From Microcoleus sp. FACHB-831 (lineage in GTDB: Bacteria; Cyanobacteriota; Cyanobacteriia; Cyanobacteriales; FACHB-T130), in assembly GCF_014695585.1 (NCBI RefSeq), contig NZ_JACJON010000010.1:26659-90658 (forward strand): a stretch of DNA of 64,000 nucleotides, read 5' to 3'. The position numbers were made by a program, and so were the translations under genes. The notes beneath the pieces are model-generated. The model saw only the letters and a list, made by a program, of their open reading frames with translations. It searched no databases and was not told the DNA's origin. Numbering within the stretch: position 1 is the first letter of the stretch; each line of letters opens with the position of its first letter. This document shows, in pieces, positions 1 to 7,806 of the stretch.

Positions 1-1201
1 TTAATTGTTGGATGTTAGCTTGCTCGCGATCAACTTCTTCCCAAAATAAGGGCGCTTGTTTATCTATTTCATCAACCTGTGCGCTCATGCGTATAGCTGT
101 TTCTTCGACTGCGGCTATCCCGGCTTTATCTAGCCAGTTTCTTACGGTTTCGTGGGGGTGGGTTCCCTCGTGCAACTCCGATCCGCAAATACAACGTTGT
201 TGGTTTAGCAATTCGCTGACAAATTCTCGCGAAATTCCAGTAGTTAATTGCCCTTTCTGTTTTAAATCGTTGACGAGCAAGCGGAATGCTGATGTTGTAT
301 CTGAAAGTAAAACGGTATATGCTCTTGTAGAAATAGCGCGTTGCAGGGTTTCTTTACTTTGTTTGAGTTTATCTCGATTTGCTGATTTCTGCGCTTCTAG
401 TTCTTTGCGTCTTTCTTCTAAATCTTTAGCGCCGCTGAGTTCTCGCAAACGGTTGCTAGTTTCTTTTTTAAGAGTTTCTTGGTTAGCTAATTCACCGCTT
501 ATTTCAAGTTGACGATTGGATAAGCGATCGCTCTCTTTTTCTAGTTTATCTTTACTATTCAATAATTTTTGAGTTTGCACATCGCCAATTATCTTTAATT
601 CCTCTTCCAGGATTTTCTTAGTATCTCCCAAATGTCGGATAGAACGATTTACAACTTCAACCCCCAGCATGGTTTTAGTAGCTTCGGCAATTTCAATTTT
701 ATTATCAGAGCGAACAATCCGCTCAATCCGCTCTCCATCAAAGAAAAAATACTGATGCAGACTTTCAGGTAAAATTCTGCCAATAATATCATCTGGCTGT
801 TGTTGTGGTAATTTCCACTTACCATCATCTCCAGCAATCTGCATATATAACTTACTTTCGCCTTGCTGGAGGGTTTCGCCTTTGTAACCCAAACACTGGC
901 GTTTAGCTCGATAGCACTTGCCATCATGCTCCCAAATAATTTCCACCCAACATTCAATAGTATCTCCGGGTTTTGCTTCGGCGATCGCTCTCTTATTTAC
1001 CAAGTGTTCTTCTGAAGCAAAAGCAGCACTAAATTTTTCATAAAGCACCCAAGTAAATGCATTTAAAAGCGTCGTCTTACCCGCACCATTATTACCGTGA
1101 ATAATAGTAGTATTGCGCTCCTCTCCCATAGACAGCAAAATCTCAGGAGTCTTGCCATAAAAACAACGAAAATTACACAGCTTGATGGAAGTTAGCTTCA
1201 T
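1..1201 (-). CDS. SbcC/DndD-like AAA ATPase, N-terminal part (runs off window)
   Basis: An SMC/Rad50-type ATPase, cut by the window edge, so only the first 400 codons are visible. The start is ATG at 1201, overlapping the stop of the 57-codon gene upstream (ATGA). The N-terminus has a short strand-rich segment, then Walker A GNNGAGKTT near residue 40. FFFDGERIE near residue 155 is typical of DndD and related SbcC-like ATPases. A long charged coiled coil follows (about residues 185-300), and then CICG near residue 340, in the place where Rad50 proteins carry the zinc hook; here it reads C-x-C. The family binds DNA and couples ATP hydrolysis to processing or sensing. The neighbouring helicase makes a dnd-type restriction/modification locus plausible. 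A stand-alone SbcC-like repair or defence ATPase is the alternative. The family is clear, the exact subfamily is not. Confidence 0.75.
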   Translation of the reverse strand, partial: MKLTSIKLCNFRCFYGKTPEILLSMGEERNTTIIHGNNGAGKTTLLNAFTWVLYEKFSAAFASEEHLVNKRAIAEAKPGDTIECWVEIIWEHDGKCYRAKRQCLGYKGETLQQGESKLYMQIAGDDGKWKLPQQQPDDIIGRILPESLHQYFFFDGERIERIVRSDNKIEIAEATKTMLGVEVVNRSIRHLGDTKKILEEELKIIGDVQTQKLLNSKDKLEKESDRLSNRQLEISGELANQETLKKETSNRLRELSGAKDLEERRKELEAQKSANRDKLKQSKETLQRAISTRAYTVLLSDTTSAFRLLVNDLKQKGQLTTGISREFVSELLNQQRCICGSELHEGTHPHETVRNWLDKAGIAAVEETAIRMSAQVDEIDKQAPLFWEEVDREQANIQQL

Positions 1202-1371
1202 CGCACAGCTTCCTTAACAATAGCCAGAATATCATCATTAATATAGCGGGGAATCTTCATATAAAGCTTATCCTTTTCAGCCTGTTTTACCCGCTCAATA
1301 ATTTGCCTCACCTCTGGCGGAGCAGAAGTAATCGGCTCTTGTACATAATGCATATTGAGTTCGTTACTCAT
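1198..1371 (-). CDS. small conserved-looking protein between helicase and SbcC-like ATPase
   Basis: A 57-codon gene, ATG at 1371, stop TGA at 1200-1198, sharing ATGA with the start of the SbcC-like ATPase. That overlap and the good codon usage suggest translational coupling and a real gene. The product is small, hydrophilic and mixed-charge, with a central helical stretch (VRQIIERVKQAEKDKLYMK) and a C-terminal KIPRYINDDILAIVKEAV. It has no signal peptide, membrane segment or recognisable motif. I do not recognise the family. Its position suggests a small accessory subunit of the ATPase complex, which is inference. Confidence 0.6.
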   Translation of the reverse strand: MSNELNMHYVQEPITSAPPEVRQIIERVKQAEKDKLYMKIPRYINDDILAIVKEAVR

Positions 1372-1558
1372 TGGTTAACACCCCGCAGCTTCTCTGGATT
1401 TTATCTAATTTAGCGATAAACTCACATCTTGTAACAAACCTAACCTCTCAACCCTCTTAAGAGCAAGAGAAGAAAATGAAATTCTCGACTCCATCCTGCA
1501 AATCTTTACCTGGTAAGCACTAGAGGAGGCACAACCTCCCCTTCCTCGTTTTCCCCCA

Positions 1559-2959
1559 TCAAATACCCAACAACCCATACCGCTTCTGTAAATCCAATAG
1601 TTTTACCCTAGCTTCTCCAGCGTTATCAGCTAAATCTGCAAACTCCACAAATCGCCGCAACTCCTTTCTGAGCAAATTTCGCTCTACTTCCAAAGCTTCT
1701 CTATCTAACTCTGGTGGTAACACTATCATGTCAAATAAAGTAGCGCGTTCCTTACCAGGATGAGGACGCAAAATTCTTCCCCGCCGCTGAATAAATTGGC
1801 GCGGATTGCTACTACTTGCCAAAATTACAGCAGTTTTAATTGCTGGAATATCCACTCCCTCATCCAAACAGCGAATTGCTACTAATCCCTGCAACTCTCC
1901 TGTTTCAAATTGCTGCCGCAATATCTCTCTTTCTGCTAAAGGTGTCTGCGCTGTATATGTACTAACTCGATAACCTAGTTCAACATCTAAAATATCTGCG
2001 ACTGCTTTTAATTGTCGTCGCGCTTCTACGGAACCATCCCCGCAATAAAATAGGGTGTGATTAGTATCCAGCCGCTTGCTCATTAACTGTTTTAATGCTG
2101 TTAGTTTATTAGCGGCGGCGGCGATTAATCTAGAGCGCTCAATTAACAACGGTTTGAGTTTTTCACTCGTGTCGCCGTCTAGCTCGATTTCAGCTCCATC
2201 TCGTTTTTGAAATAGCAGCGCCCTGCCAATTTTTCTGGTTAACTTTATGTATGCGCGGCTTTCGGTTTCTGTTAATTCTACCAAAATGGGATAGTAGAGA
2301 TAATGCACTAACGCACCTTGTTTAATGGCGTCCCCAAGGCTGAATTCTGGTTTTAATATTTCGCCAAAATAATCAAATAAGGCTTGCGTACCATCTTCAT
2401 CAAAATGTCTTTCTGGCGTTGCTGACAACCCCAGCCGCAACCCTACATTTCGCGGTAAACTTTCTTCGGGACGCCGCGCCCCTAAATTATGCGCTTCGTC
2501 CCCTACAATTAGAGTTTTTTCTGGTAAATATTTCAGTTGAGATTGCAACCCACCGCTCATCAATGTACTGTTAGTGGTAACGATTGCTAAAAACCTCTGC
2601 TTGCCAGAACGCACGTTGTACAGTTGCGTTGATAGCTGACTCTGCCAAGTGCGTAGATTTTCAAAGGCTAATACTGGCTGTATGCCAAATTTTTCACATT
2701 CTCTCGCCCACTGCGCTACTAAATGTCGGTATGGGCAGACTACGAGCAATACTTGCAAGCCAATTTTATTGTAGAGTTCCGTAGCGATCGCCAGCGCCGT
2801 TATAGTCTTCCCACTCCCCGTCGCCATCTTCAGCGTACCCCTGCCTTTGTTAGCAAACCAGCTTGCTATGGCTTCGTGCTGATATTGCCTTAACTCAAGG
2901 TATGGCGGCATTTTGGGATATCCAACTGCGTCGCTATTCACTTCCCCCAGATGCACCAT
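1559..2959 (-). CDS. SF2 DEAH helicase, dnd-associated restriction type
   Basis: A superfamily 2 helicase of up to 466 residues. It shows the Q-like LRQYQHEAI near residue 23, Walker A ATGSGKT (46-52), DEAH (154-157), SAT (179-181) and motif VI QRRGRILR (391-398), so both RecA-like domains are complete. There is no extra nuclease domain, and the length is close to the roughly 450 residues of the helicase family described as the restriction component linked to dnd phosphorothioation systems. The start is uncertain: ATG at 2959, or GTG at 2941 preceded by GGGGGA. It is followed at 188 bp by the 57-codon gene and the SbcC/DndD-like ATPase on the same strand. Helicase activity is well supported. 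The role in restricting unmodified DNA is inferred from family resemblance and neighbours. Confidence 0.8.
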   Translation of the reverse strand: MVHLGEVNSDAVGYPKMPPYLELRQYQHEAIASWFANKGRGTLKMATGSGKTITALAIATELYNKIGLQVLLVVCPYRHLVAQWARECEKFGIQPVLAFENLRTWQSQLSTQLYNVRSGKQRFLAIVTTNSTLMSGGLQSQLKYLPEKTLIVGDEAHNLGARRPEESLPRNVGLRLGLSATPERHFDEDGTQALFDYFGEILKPEFSLGDAIKQGALVHYLYYPILVELTETESRAYIKLTRKIGRALLFQKRDGAEIELDGDTSEKLKPLLIERSRLIAAAANKLTALKQLMSKRLDTNHTLFYCGDGSVEARRQLKAVADILDVELGYRVSTYTAQTPLAEREILRQQFETGELQGLVAIRCLDEGVDIPAIKTAVILASSSNPRQFIQRRGRILRPHPGKERATLFDMIVLPPELDREALEVERNLLRKELRRFVEFADLADNAGEARVKLLDLQKRYGLLGI

Positions 2960-3293
2960 ACAATCCCATTATCTTCGCAGGTAAGCATCTATTGTATTAG
3001 GGGGGTGCATCGCTTTTTATCGTATTCACCCAAGCTTTATCCAATCTTCTATTTATTTGTCTAATTAATTTACAACTGACTATATATGGGCGCACCTTCT
3101 CCATTGTTCTATTATATGTAAATAACAGAGTAAGAAAAGTAATATTTTATACAAAATATTTTATTTAAAAAACTCTAGCGATCGCGTGTTGTTGCATATT
3201 ACGCATTAAAAAATTAAGCACCCACTTAGAAAAGTGAGTGCTTAAGCGAAGTAAAAATTGTTTCTTTTGCCTTTTGCCTGCTACATTCTGCCT
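2960..3293. other. intergenic region between helicase and ndhJ
   Basis: This gap has no gene. It is AT-rich, includes a HIP1-like GCGATCGCG near 3178, holds the upstream region of the helicase at its left end, and contains the ndhJ terminator hairpin (3214-3245) at its right end. Confidence 0.6.
3214..3245 (-). terminator. intrinsic terminator of ndhC-ndhK-ndhJ
   Basis: Read on the minus strand this is a 12-bp stem with one G-T pair (AAGCACTCACTT / AAGTGGGTGCTT) and a short loop, followed by AATTTTTTAAT. It lies about 50 bp after the ndhJ stop, where a terminator for the ndh operon is expected. Confidence 0.7.
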
Positions 3294-3794
3294 TTAATAA
3301 GCATCCTGCAACTCGTAGAAGTCCGGCGAGACATAATCTTTCCGCAAAGGATATCCCATCCAATCTTCCGGCATCAAAAGCCGCTTCAGATTCGGGTGCC
3401 CTTCATAGACAATGCCAAACATATCAAAAGCTTCCCGCTCTTGCCAGTCCGTCGTCTTCCAGATCCAGTACAAAGAAGGCACTCTCGGATCTTCTCGCGG
3501 CAAAAACACCTTCACCCGAACTTCTTCAGGACGATCAGCATTATCGCTTAACTTGATCAAGTGGTAGAAGCTGACCAAGTTATCTCCAGGGCCAGCATCA
3601 TAGCCACCTTGACACTGAAGATAATTGAAACCGTAGGCATAGAGGGCAGTAGCGATAGGAATCAAAAAATCCCGATCGACTTTAATTATCTCAACGCCAG
3701 AACGATCGGTCTCCAAAGACTCATGCTCAAACTCGTTTTCCGTCAGCCACTTGGAAACATTACCTGCTGTAACGATTTTAGCTTCTTCAGCCAC
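3294..3794 (-). CDS. ndhJ: NAD(P)H-quinone oxidoreductase subunit J
   Basis: NdhJ is a peripheral-arm subunit of the cyanobacterial NDH-1 complex on the thylakoid membrane, which accepts electrons from ferredoxin for respiration, cyclic electron flow and CO2 uptake. The sequence carries the complex I 30-kDa-subunit signature: [19 protein letters not shown] core (here [25 protein letters not shown]) and [14 protein letters not shown] near the C-terminus. I place the start at GTG 3794, preceded by AGGAGG at a spacing of 6 and overlapping the ndhK stop by 8 bases (166 residues). A further upstream ATG at 3824 would add ten residues and lacks a good ribosome site. It is the last gene of ndhC-ndhK-ndhJ. 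Confidence 0.95.
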   Translation of the reverse strand: MAEEAKIVTAGNVSKWLTENEFEHESLETDRSGVEIIKVDRDFLIPIATALYAYGFNYLQCQGGYDAGPGDNLVSFYHLIKLSDNADRPEEVRVKVFLPREDPRVPSLYWIWKTTDWQEREAFDMFGIVYEGHPNLKRLLMPEDWMGYPLRKDYVSPDFYELQDAY

Positions 3795-4539
3795 GACGAT
3801 CCTCCTGTTTTTCCTGTGCAGCAAGAGCCGGAGGAATTGGCATACCTACAGCCGCAGCAAGTTCAGCAGGCGGTGCTTGGCGGGATTCTGACTGTAAATA
3901 TTTGCCAGTCAGGATGTCTGGCACAACTTTCATTTTGTGAGTAGTGCTGTAGTAGCGATGCGTTTGCTTCATGCGATCGCGCTCCTGCATGGAATCGTTG
4001 CCGATTTTCTTCCGCAGTTTAATAATCGCATCCATGATCGCTTCCGGGCGTGGGGGGCACCCAGGCAAATACACATCAACGGGAATCAGCTTATCCACGC
4101 CGCGCACCGTTGTAGGCGAATCAGCACTAAACATACCGCCAGTGATCGTGCATGCTCCCATAGCAATCACGTACTTAGGATCTGGCATCTGTTCGTACAG
4201 ACGTACCAGTGCAGGCGCCATCTTCATCGTGATCGTGCCAGCGGTAATAATCAGATCCGCTTGCCTGGGGCTAGAACGCGGAATTAAACCAAAACGGTCG
4301 AAGTCAAACCTCGAACCAATCATCGCCGCAACTTCAATAAAGCAGCAGGCAGTTCCAAACAACAGCGGCCAGAGCGAAGAAAGGCGCGCCCAGTTGTAAA
4401 GATCGTCAACAGTTGTCAAAATGACATTTTCCGCCAAATCTTGAGTGACCTGTGGCCGCTCGCTCGGGTTGATAATCAGCTCTTTGAGCTGCCCGTCAGC
4501 GGTCACGTCTCCCGTCGTAATTTTAGAATTCATGACCAT
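3787..4539 (-). CDS. ndhK: NAD(P)H-quinone oxidoreductase subunit K (iron-sulfur)
   Basis: NdhK (PSST/NuoB homologue) carries iron-sulfur cluster N2, the last cluster before plastoquinone in NDH-1. The cluster motif is visible: the Cys pair in GTACCFIE, a third Cys in [10 protein letters not shown] and a fourth in [10 protein letters not shown]. The middle of the protein is highly typical of cyanobacterial NdhK ([21 protein letters not shown]). The start is chosen at ATG 4539 because AGGAG lies 7 bases upstream. ATG 4533, which shares ATGA with the ndhC stop, and ATG 4560 are alternatives. The gene overlaps ndhC by about 10 bases and ndhJ by 8, indicating translational coupling within one operon. 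Confidence 0.95.
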   Translation of the reverse strand: MVMNSKITTGDVTADGQLKELIINPSERPQVTQDLAENVILTTVDDLYNWARLSSLWPLLFGTACCFIEVAAMIGSRFDFDRFGLIPRSSPRQADLIITAGTITMKMAPALVRLYEQMPDPKYVIAMGACTITGGMFSADSPTTVRGVDKLIPVDVYLPGCPPRPEAIMDAIIKLRKKIGNDSMQERDRMKQTHRYYSTTHKMKVVPDILTGKYLQSESRQAPPAELAAAVGMPIPPALAAQEKQEDRRG

Positions 4540-4892
4540 TCCAAAGCTCCTTTGCGCCATGCGTAGACAAGAGCGACCACGAGAATTGCAATAAAAATCA
4601 GGGCTTCAATAAAAGCCAAGAGTCCCAGGCGATTGAAAGCAACGGCCCAAGGATAAAGGAATACAGTTTCAACATCAAAAACTACAAATACCAAGGCGAA
4701 CATATAGTAGCGGATGTTGAACTGAATCCACGCTCCCCCAATGGGTTCCATACCGGATTCGTAGGTGGTGCGACGTTCCGGGCCGCTCCCACTGGGTCGG
4801 AGTAGTTTGGCGGCAGTCAGCGCCAGGAAAGGAACGAGGCTGCAAGCAAGCAAGAAGCCTAGAAGATACTCATAGCCACTGAGGACAAACAC
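4530..4892 (-). CDS. ndhC: NAD(P)H-quinone oxidoreductase subunit 3
   Basis: NdhC (complex I subunit A/ND3) is a 120-residue thylakoid membrane protein with three hydrophobic helices, near residues 5-28, 60-82 and 88-110. The family signature is visible in the first loop ([24 protein letters not shown]) and in [15 protein letters not shown], which holds the conserved acidic residues of the membrane arm. The loop Cys of mitochondrial and many bacterial ND3 subunits is replaced (ESGMEP), as is usual in cyanobacteria and plastids. It is the first gene of ndhC-ndhK-ndhJ, so the operon promoter should lie in 4893-5109. Confidence 0.96.
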   Translation of the reverse strand: MFVLSGYEYLLGFLLACSLVPFLALTAAKLLRPSGSGPERRTTYESGMEPIGGAWIQFNIRYYMFALVFVVFDVETVFLYPWAVAFNRLGLLAFIEALIFIAILVVALVYAWRKGALEWS

Positions 4893-5109
4893 GATAGTTA
4901 ACTACCACTCAGCTGAAGGACTTGTGTTACTGGTTCTTTACATATTATAAAGGCGCACCTCTGCCACTCTTCTTCGCAGGGCACATATTTTACCTATAGC
5001 TTTGATATTCAATGCCAATGTGGGTTGACAGGCACGTAAAGAACTCTCACACTTATGCGATAATTTTTAACATAGATTTTAATATTGGCTTCTCAATTCT
5101 TTACAAGCC

Positions 5110-5445
5110 ATGAGCAATCAAGCAGTTGATGCCAAACCGCTGGATCGGCACGAATGTCGAGCCTGTGGCTATATTTATGAGCCAACAAAGGGCGATGGCA
5201 AGAGCCAGGTTCCCGCCGGGACGCTATTTGAAGAATTGCCCGCTCGTTGGCGCTGTCCGATTTGCGGTGTGCCGAAATCGCAGTTTACAAACATTGGTGT
5301 GTCGGGTGCTCCCTCCGGATTCAAGGAAAATTTGAATTATGGGCTTGGCGTCAACCGCTTAACGCCAGGGCAGAAGAATATCCTGATATTTGGCGCTCTG
5401 GCTTTGGGTGTCTTGTTCTTTCTCAGTCTTTACGGCTTGCAATAA
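5110..5445 (+). CDS. rubA: membrane-anchored rubredoxin
   Basis: A rubredoxin with a C-terminal membrane anchor, known in cyanobacteria and plastids to be needed for photosystem assembly. The two iron-binding knuckles are CRACG (C16, C19) and CPICG (C49, C52). A linker follows, then one transmembrane helix at about residues 89-109 (ILIFGALALGVLFFLSLYGL). The order rubA-ycf48-psbE-psbF-psbL-psbJ is the conserved cyanobacterial arrangement and supports a role in photosystem II assembly. The gene is divergent from ndhC across a 217-bp intergenic region. Confidence 0.95.
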   Translation: MSNQAVDAKPLDRHECRACGYIYEPTKGDGKSQVPAGTLFEELPARWRCPICGVPKSQFTNIGVSGAPSGFKENLNYGLGVNRLTPGQKNILIFGALALGVLFFLSLYGLQ

Positions 5446-5525
5446 AACAGCCGGAGGCATGACAAACAGCCGACTTAGCACCATACCCGCCCGTTCTTCA
5501 TTTCAAAGTGCCAGTTCTGGAGTTC

Positions 5526-6530
5526 ATGGATTCAATTGTGAGATTTCTGAAACAAATTGTAATATTGCTGGTCGTTGCTCTATTTTGTGCCAGCTGTAGC
5601 AGCACCCCCTCAATGAGCAACAATCCCTGGCAACTCATTCAGGTGCCCACAAGCGCCAACTTGCAAGACATCGCTTTTACCTCAGACCCCAATCACGGCT
5701 GGTTGGTAGGTAGTGATTCCACAATTTTGGAAACCAACGATGGCGGCAAAACCTGGCAGTCTCGCGCCCTGGAACTGGAAGATCAGAAGTACCGCTTTAC
5801 TTCCGTGAGTTTTAAAGGTGAGGATGGATGGGTTACTGGGGAGCCATCCATTTTGCTCCACACCACCGATGGTGGTAAATCCTGGTCTCGCATCCCCTTG
5901 AGCAGTAAGTTACCCGGTGCGCCCAATACGATTGTGGCTCTATCCGCCAACGAAGCTGAGATGACCACAAACGTTGGGGCAATTTATCGAACGGCTGACG
6001 GTGGTAAGACTTGGAAGGCGCTGGTGCAAGACGCAGTAGGCGTGTTTCGCAACCTAGATCGCTCTGCTGATGGTAAATATGTTGCGGTTTCCGCTAAAGG
6101 AAACTTCTACTCTATCTGGGAACCCGGTCAAAATTCCTGGGTACCGCATAACCGCAATAGCTCTCGCCGGGTCGAGAATATGGGATTTGGCTCAGATGGG
6201 CGGCTGTGGATGCTAGCGCGGGGTGGCCAGATTCAATTTAATGACCCCGAAAAACCAGATGAGTGGTTGGAGGCACAATATCCAGAGGTCTCCACTAGCT
6301 GGGGTTTACTAGATGTAGCCTATCGCACACCATCTGAGCTTTGGGTGACTGGTGGCAGTGGCAATTTACTGGCTAGTTTTGATGGTGGCAAAACCTGGCA
6401 AAAAGACCGCAATGTTGAGAATATACCTGGCAACTTGTACAAGATTATTTTTGTGACGCCCGAACAAGGATTTATCATTGGACAGCGCGGTATTTTGCTC
6501 AAATATGAAGGGGCAACGCAAGCAGCTTGA
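5526..6530 (+). CDS. ycf48: photosystem II assembly/stability factor Ycf48 (HCF136)
   Basis: Ycf48 is a lumenal seven-bladed propeller that binds newly made D1 early in photosystem II assembly and repair. The N-terminus has a lipoprotein signal: a hydrophobic stretch then FCASC, with the lipidated Cys near residue 24. BNR-like repeats are visible as NDGGKTWQS, TDGGKSWSR, ADGGKTWKA and FDGGKTWQK. I use ATG 5526 (MDSIVRFLKQ), since it gives a normal-length signal peptide; ATG 5508 would add six residues. It lies 80 bp after rubA and 150 bp before psbE, in the conserved cluster. Confidence 0.94.
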   Translation: MDSIVRFLKQIVILLVVALFCASCSSTPSMSNNPWQLIQVPTSANLQDIAFTSDPNHGWLVGSDSTILETNDGGKTWQSRALELEDQKYRFTSVSFKGEDGWVTGEPSILLHTTDGGKSWSRIPLSSKLPGAPNTIVALSANEAEMTTNVGAIYRTADGGKTWKALVQDAVGVFRNLDRSADGKYVAVSAKGNFYSIWEPGQNSWVPHNRNSSRRVENMGFGSDGRLWMLARGGQIQFNDPEKPDEWLEAQYPEVSTSWGLLDVAYRTPSELWVTGGSGNLLASFDGGKTWQKDRNVENIPGNLYKIIFVTPEQGFIIGQRGILLKYEGATQAA

Positions 6531-6680
6531 TGGATAATATTTAATAGTTATTTGTCAGTTGCCCGTTGTTAGTTGGCTGTTGAGTGTTGAGTGCTGCCCC
6601 CAACAAGGAAGCACTATATAGCTAACCCCAACTCCACCCATGAATTTTGACCGCTAAGTGTTAATAGAGGAGGAATCTGA

Positions 6681-6929
6681 ATGTCAGGTACTACTGGAGA
6701 GCGTCCGTTTTCGGATATTATTACGAGCATTCGTTACTGGGTGATTCACAGCATTACAATTCCAGCTTTGTTTGTTGCAGGCTGGCTATTTGTTAGCACA
6801 GGTTTGGCCTACGATGTTTTTGGGACGCCCAGACCCAATGAGTATTTCACGCAAACTCGCCAAGAATTGCCGATCGTGCAAGACCGTTTTGAATCTAAGC
6901 AACAAATCGAGCAATTTATCGAAAAGTAG
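6681..6929 (+). CDS. psbE: cytochrome b559 subunit alpha
   Basis: PsbE supplies one of the two heme-ligating histidines of cytochrome b559 in the photosystem II core. The 82-residue protein has the typical start [19 protein letters not shown], heme ligand H23 in [13 protein letters not shown], a single transmembrane helix at about residues 20-42 and a C-terminal lumenal tail. AGGAGG stands 8 bases before the ATG. It is the first gene of psbE-psbF-psbL-psbJ. Confidence 0.98.
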   Translation: MSGTTGERPFSDIITSIRYWVIHSITIPALFVAGWLFVSTGLAYDVFGTPRPNEYFTQTRQELPIVQDRFESKQQIEQFIEK

Positions 6930-6977
6930 ATACGCCGATTTAACCCCTTGTGTGTCGTTTAAAAGTAGTGGCAAATT

Positions 6978-7112
6978 ATGACTAGCAATACGCCAAATCA
7001 GCCGATTTCATATCCAATTTTTACCGTTAGATGGCTAGCAGTGCATACTTTGGCTGTGCCAACGGTATTTTTCTTGGGGGCGATCGCGTCCATGCAATTT
7101 ATTCAACGTTAG
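6978..7112 (+). CDS. psbF: cytochrome b559 subunit beta
   Basis: A 44-residue photosystem II core protein, [19 protein letters not shown] at the start. H23 in [12 protein letters not shown] is the second axial ligand of the b559 heme, and one transmembrane helix covers roughly residues 19-40. It follows psbE by 48 bp and precedes psbL by 9 bp, with the ribosome site of psbL (AGGAG) directly after its stop. Confidence 0.98.
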   Translation: MTSNTPNQPISYPIFTVRWLAVHTLAVPTVFFLGAIASMQFIQR

Positions 7113-7121
7113 GAGAAAAAT

Positions 7122-7244
7122 ATGGCAGAGCGTCCTCGCAACCCTAATGCCCAACCGGTTGAACTAAACCGGACTTCACTATTCTTGGGCTTATTGTTGG
7201 TTTTTGTTCTCGGCATCCTGTTTTCCAGTTATTTCTTTAACTAA
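7122..7244 (+). CDS. psbL: photosystem II protein L
   Basis: A 40-residue single-helix subunit of photosystem II, known to be needed for normal electron flow past QA and for dimer contacts. The sequence shows the conserved [21 protein letters not shown] followed by a hydrophobic helix ending [15 protein letters not shown] precedes the ATG, and the gene is 9 bp after psbF. Confidence 0.98.
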   Translation: MAERPRNPNAQPVELNRTSLFLGLLLVFVLGILFSSYFFN

Positions 7245-7290
7245 CTGGGTTTGACTGCATTAGCGTTTCAATAATTAGGAGGGAAAAGCT

Positions 7291-7410
7291 GTGTCTGGAG
7301 GTGGAAGAATCCCATTGTGGGTGGTAGCAACCGTCGCCGGTTTGGGTGTAATTACAGTGCTAGGCATTTTCTTTTATGGTGCCTACGCTGGTCTAGGTTC
7401 ATCTTTGTAG
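7291..7410 (+). CDS. psbJ: photosystem II protein J
   Basis: A 39-residue single-helix subunit of photosystem II that starts with GTG, preceded by AGGAGG. The sequence [16 protein letters not shown], then a glycine-rich helix and the ending [12 protein letters not shown], are typical of PsbJ. It is the last gene of the operon and is followed 50 bp later by a strong hairpin terminator. Confidence 0.98.
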   Translation: MSGGGRIPLWVVATVAGLGVITVLGIFFYGAYAGLGSSL

Positions 7411-7460
7411 TAGTTCTGACTGCTCCCATCTGGCGCCAAACATAATTTGTAGCCAAAGAA

Positions 7461-7494
7461 AAACGACCTGTCTGCATGAGACAGGCCGTTTTTT
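7461..7494 (+). terminator. terminator of psbEFLJ (possibly bidirectional)
   Basis: A near-perfect 13-bp stem (AAACGACCTGTCT / AGACAGGCCGTTT) with a 5-base loop, flanked by A-rich sequence on the left and TTTTTT on the right. It lies between convergent psbJ and psaI and could stop transcription from both sides. Confidence 0.85.
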
Positions 7495-7512
7495 AGTTAA
7501 GTCAGTTTACGG

Positions 7513-7629
7513 TTAAATCCCTCTGGGGTCTTCGTGTTCGACGTAAAGGAAAAGGAAAGCCATTGCTAGCGCAGGGAACACCAACCCAGTCAGGGGAACC
7601 AAAATTGAAGGTAAAAATGAAGCTGCCAT
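7513..7629 (-). CDS. psaI: photosystem I subunit VIII
   Basis: A 38-residue single-helix protein. [26 protein letters not shown] matches the chloroplast and cyanobacterial PsaI pattern (plastid PsaI reads LPSIFVPLVGLVFPAIAMA). PsaI sits at the photosystem I trimer interface near PsaL and PsaM. Start is ATG 7629, stop TAA 7515-7513. The gene is convergent with psbJ and shares the intergenic terminator. It is too short for routine gene calling and easy to miss. psaL is not adjacent here. Confidence 0.88.
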   Translation of the reverse strand: MAASFLPSILVPLTGLVFPALAMAFLFLYVEHEDPRGI

Positions 7630-7806
7630 TACAAAATTTCCTATTTTTATTGGACAATTTCAAGATTGACTGTACCCCCCAAGGCGCCCCAAATAACTGA
7701 CTTCTAAAAATTTGTAACATTTCCCACCCCTGTAGGGGATAGTGGGGTTCGGTACAAAGTTAGCTTTCGATCCCCACTTCCCAGGGCTGCTTTTAAGGAC
7801 TCTCAG

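Noticed and set aside
12..512. 166-residue plus-strand frame
   Set aside because: It is opposite the SbcC-like ATPase, which has the better codon usage and clear motifs.
2584..2784. 66-residue plus-strand frame inside the helicase gene
   Set aside because: Antisense to an intact helicase with all motifs.
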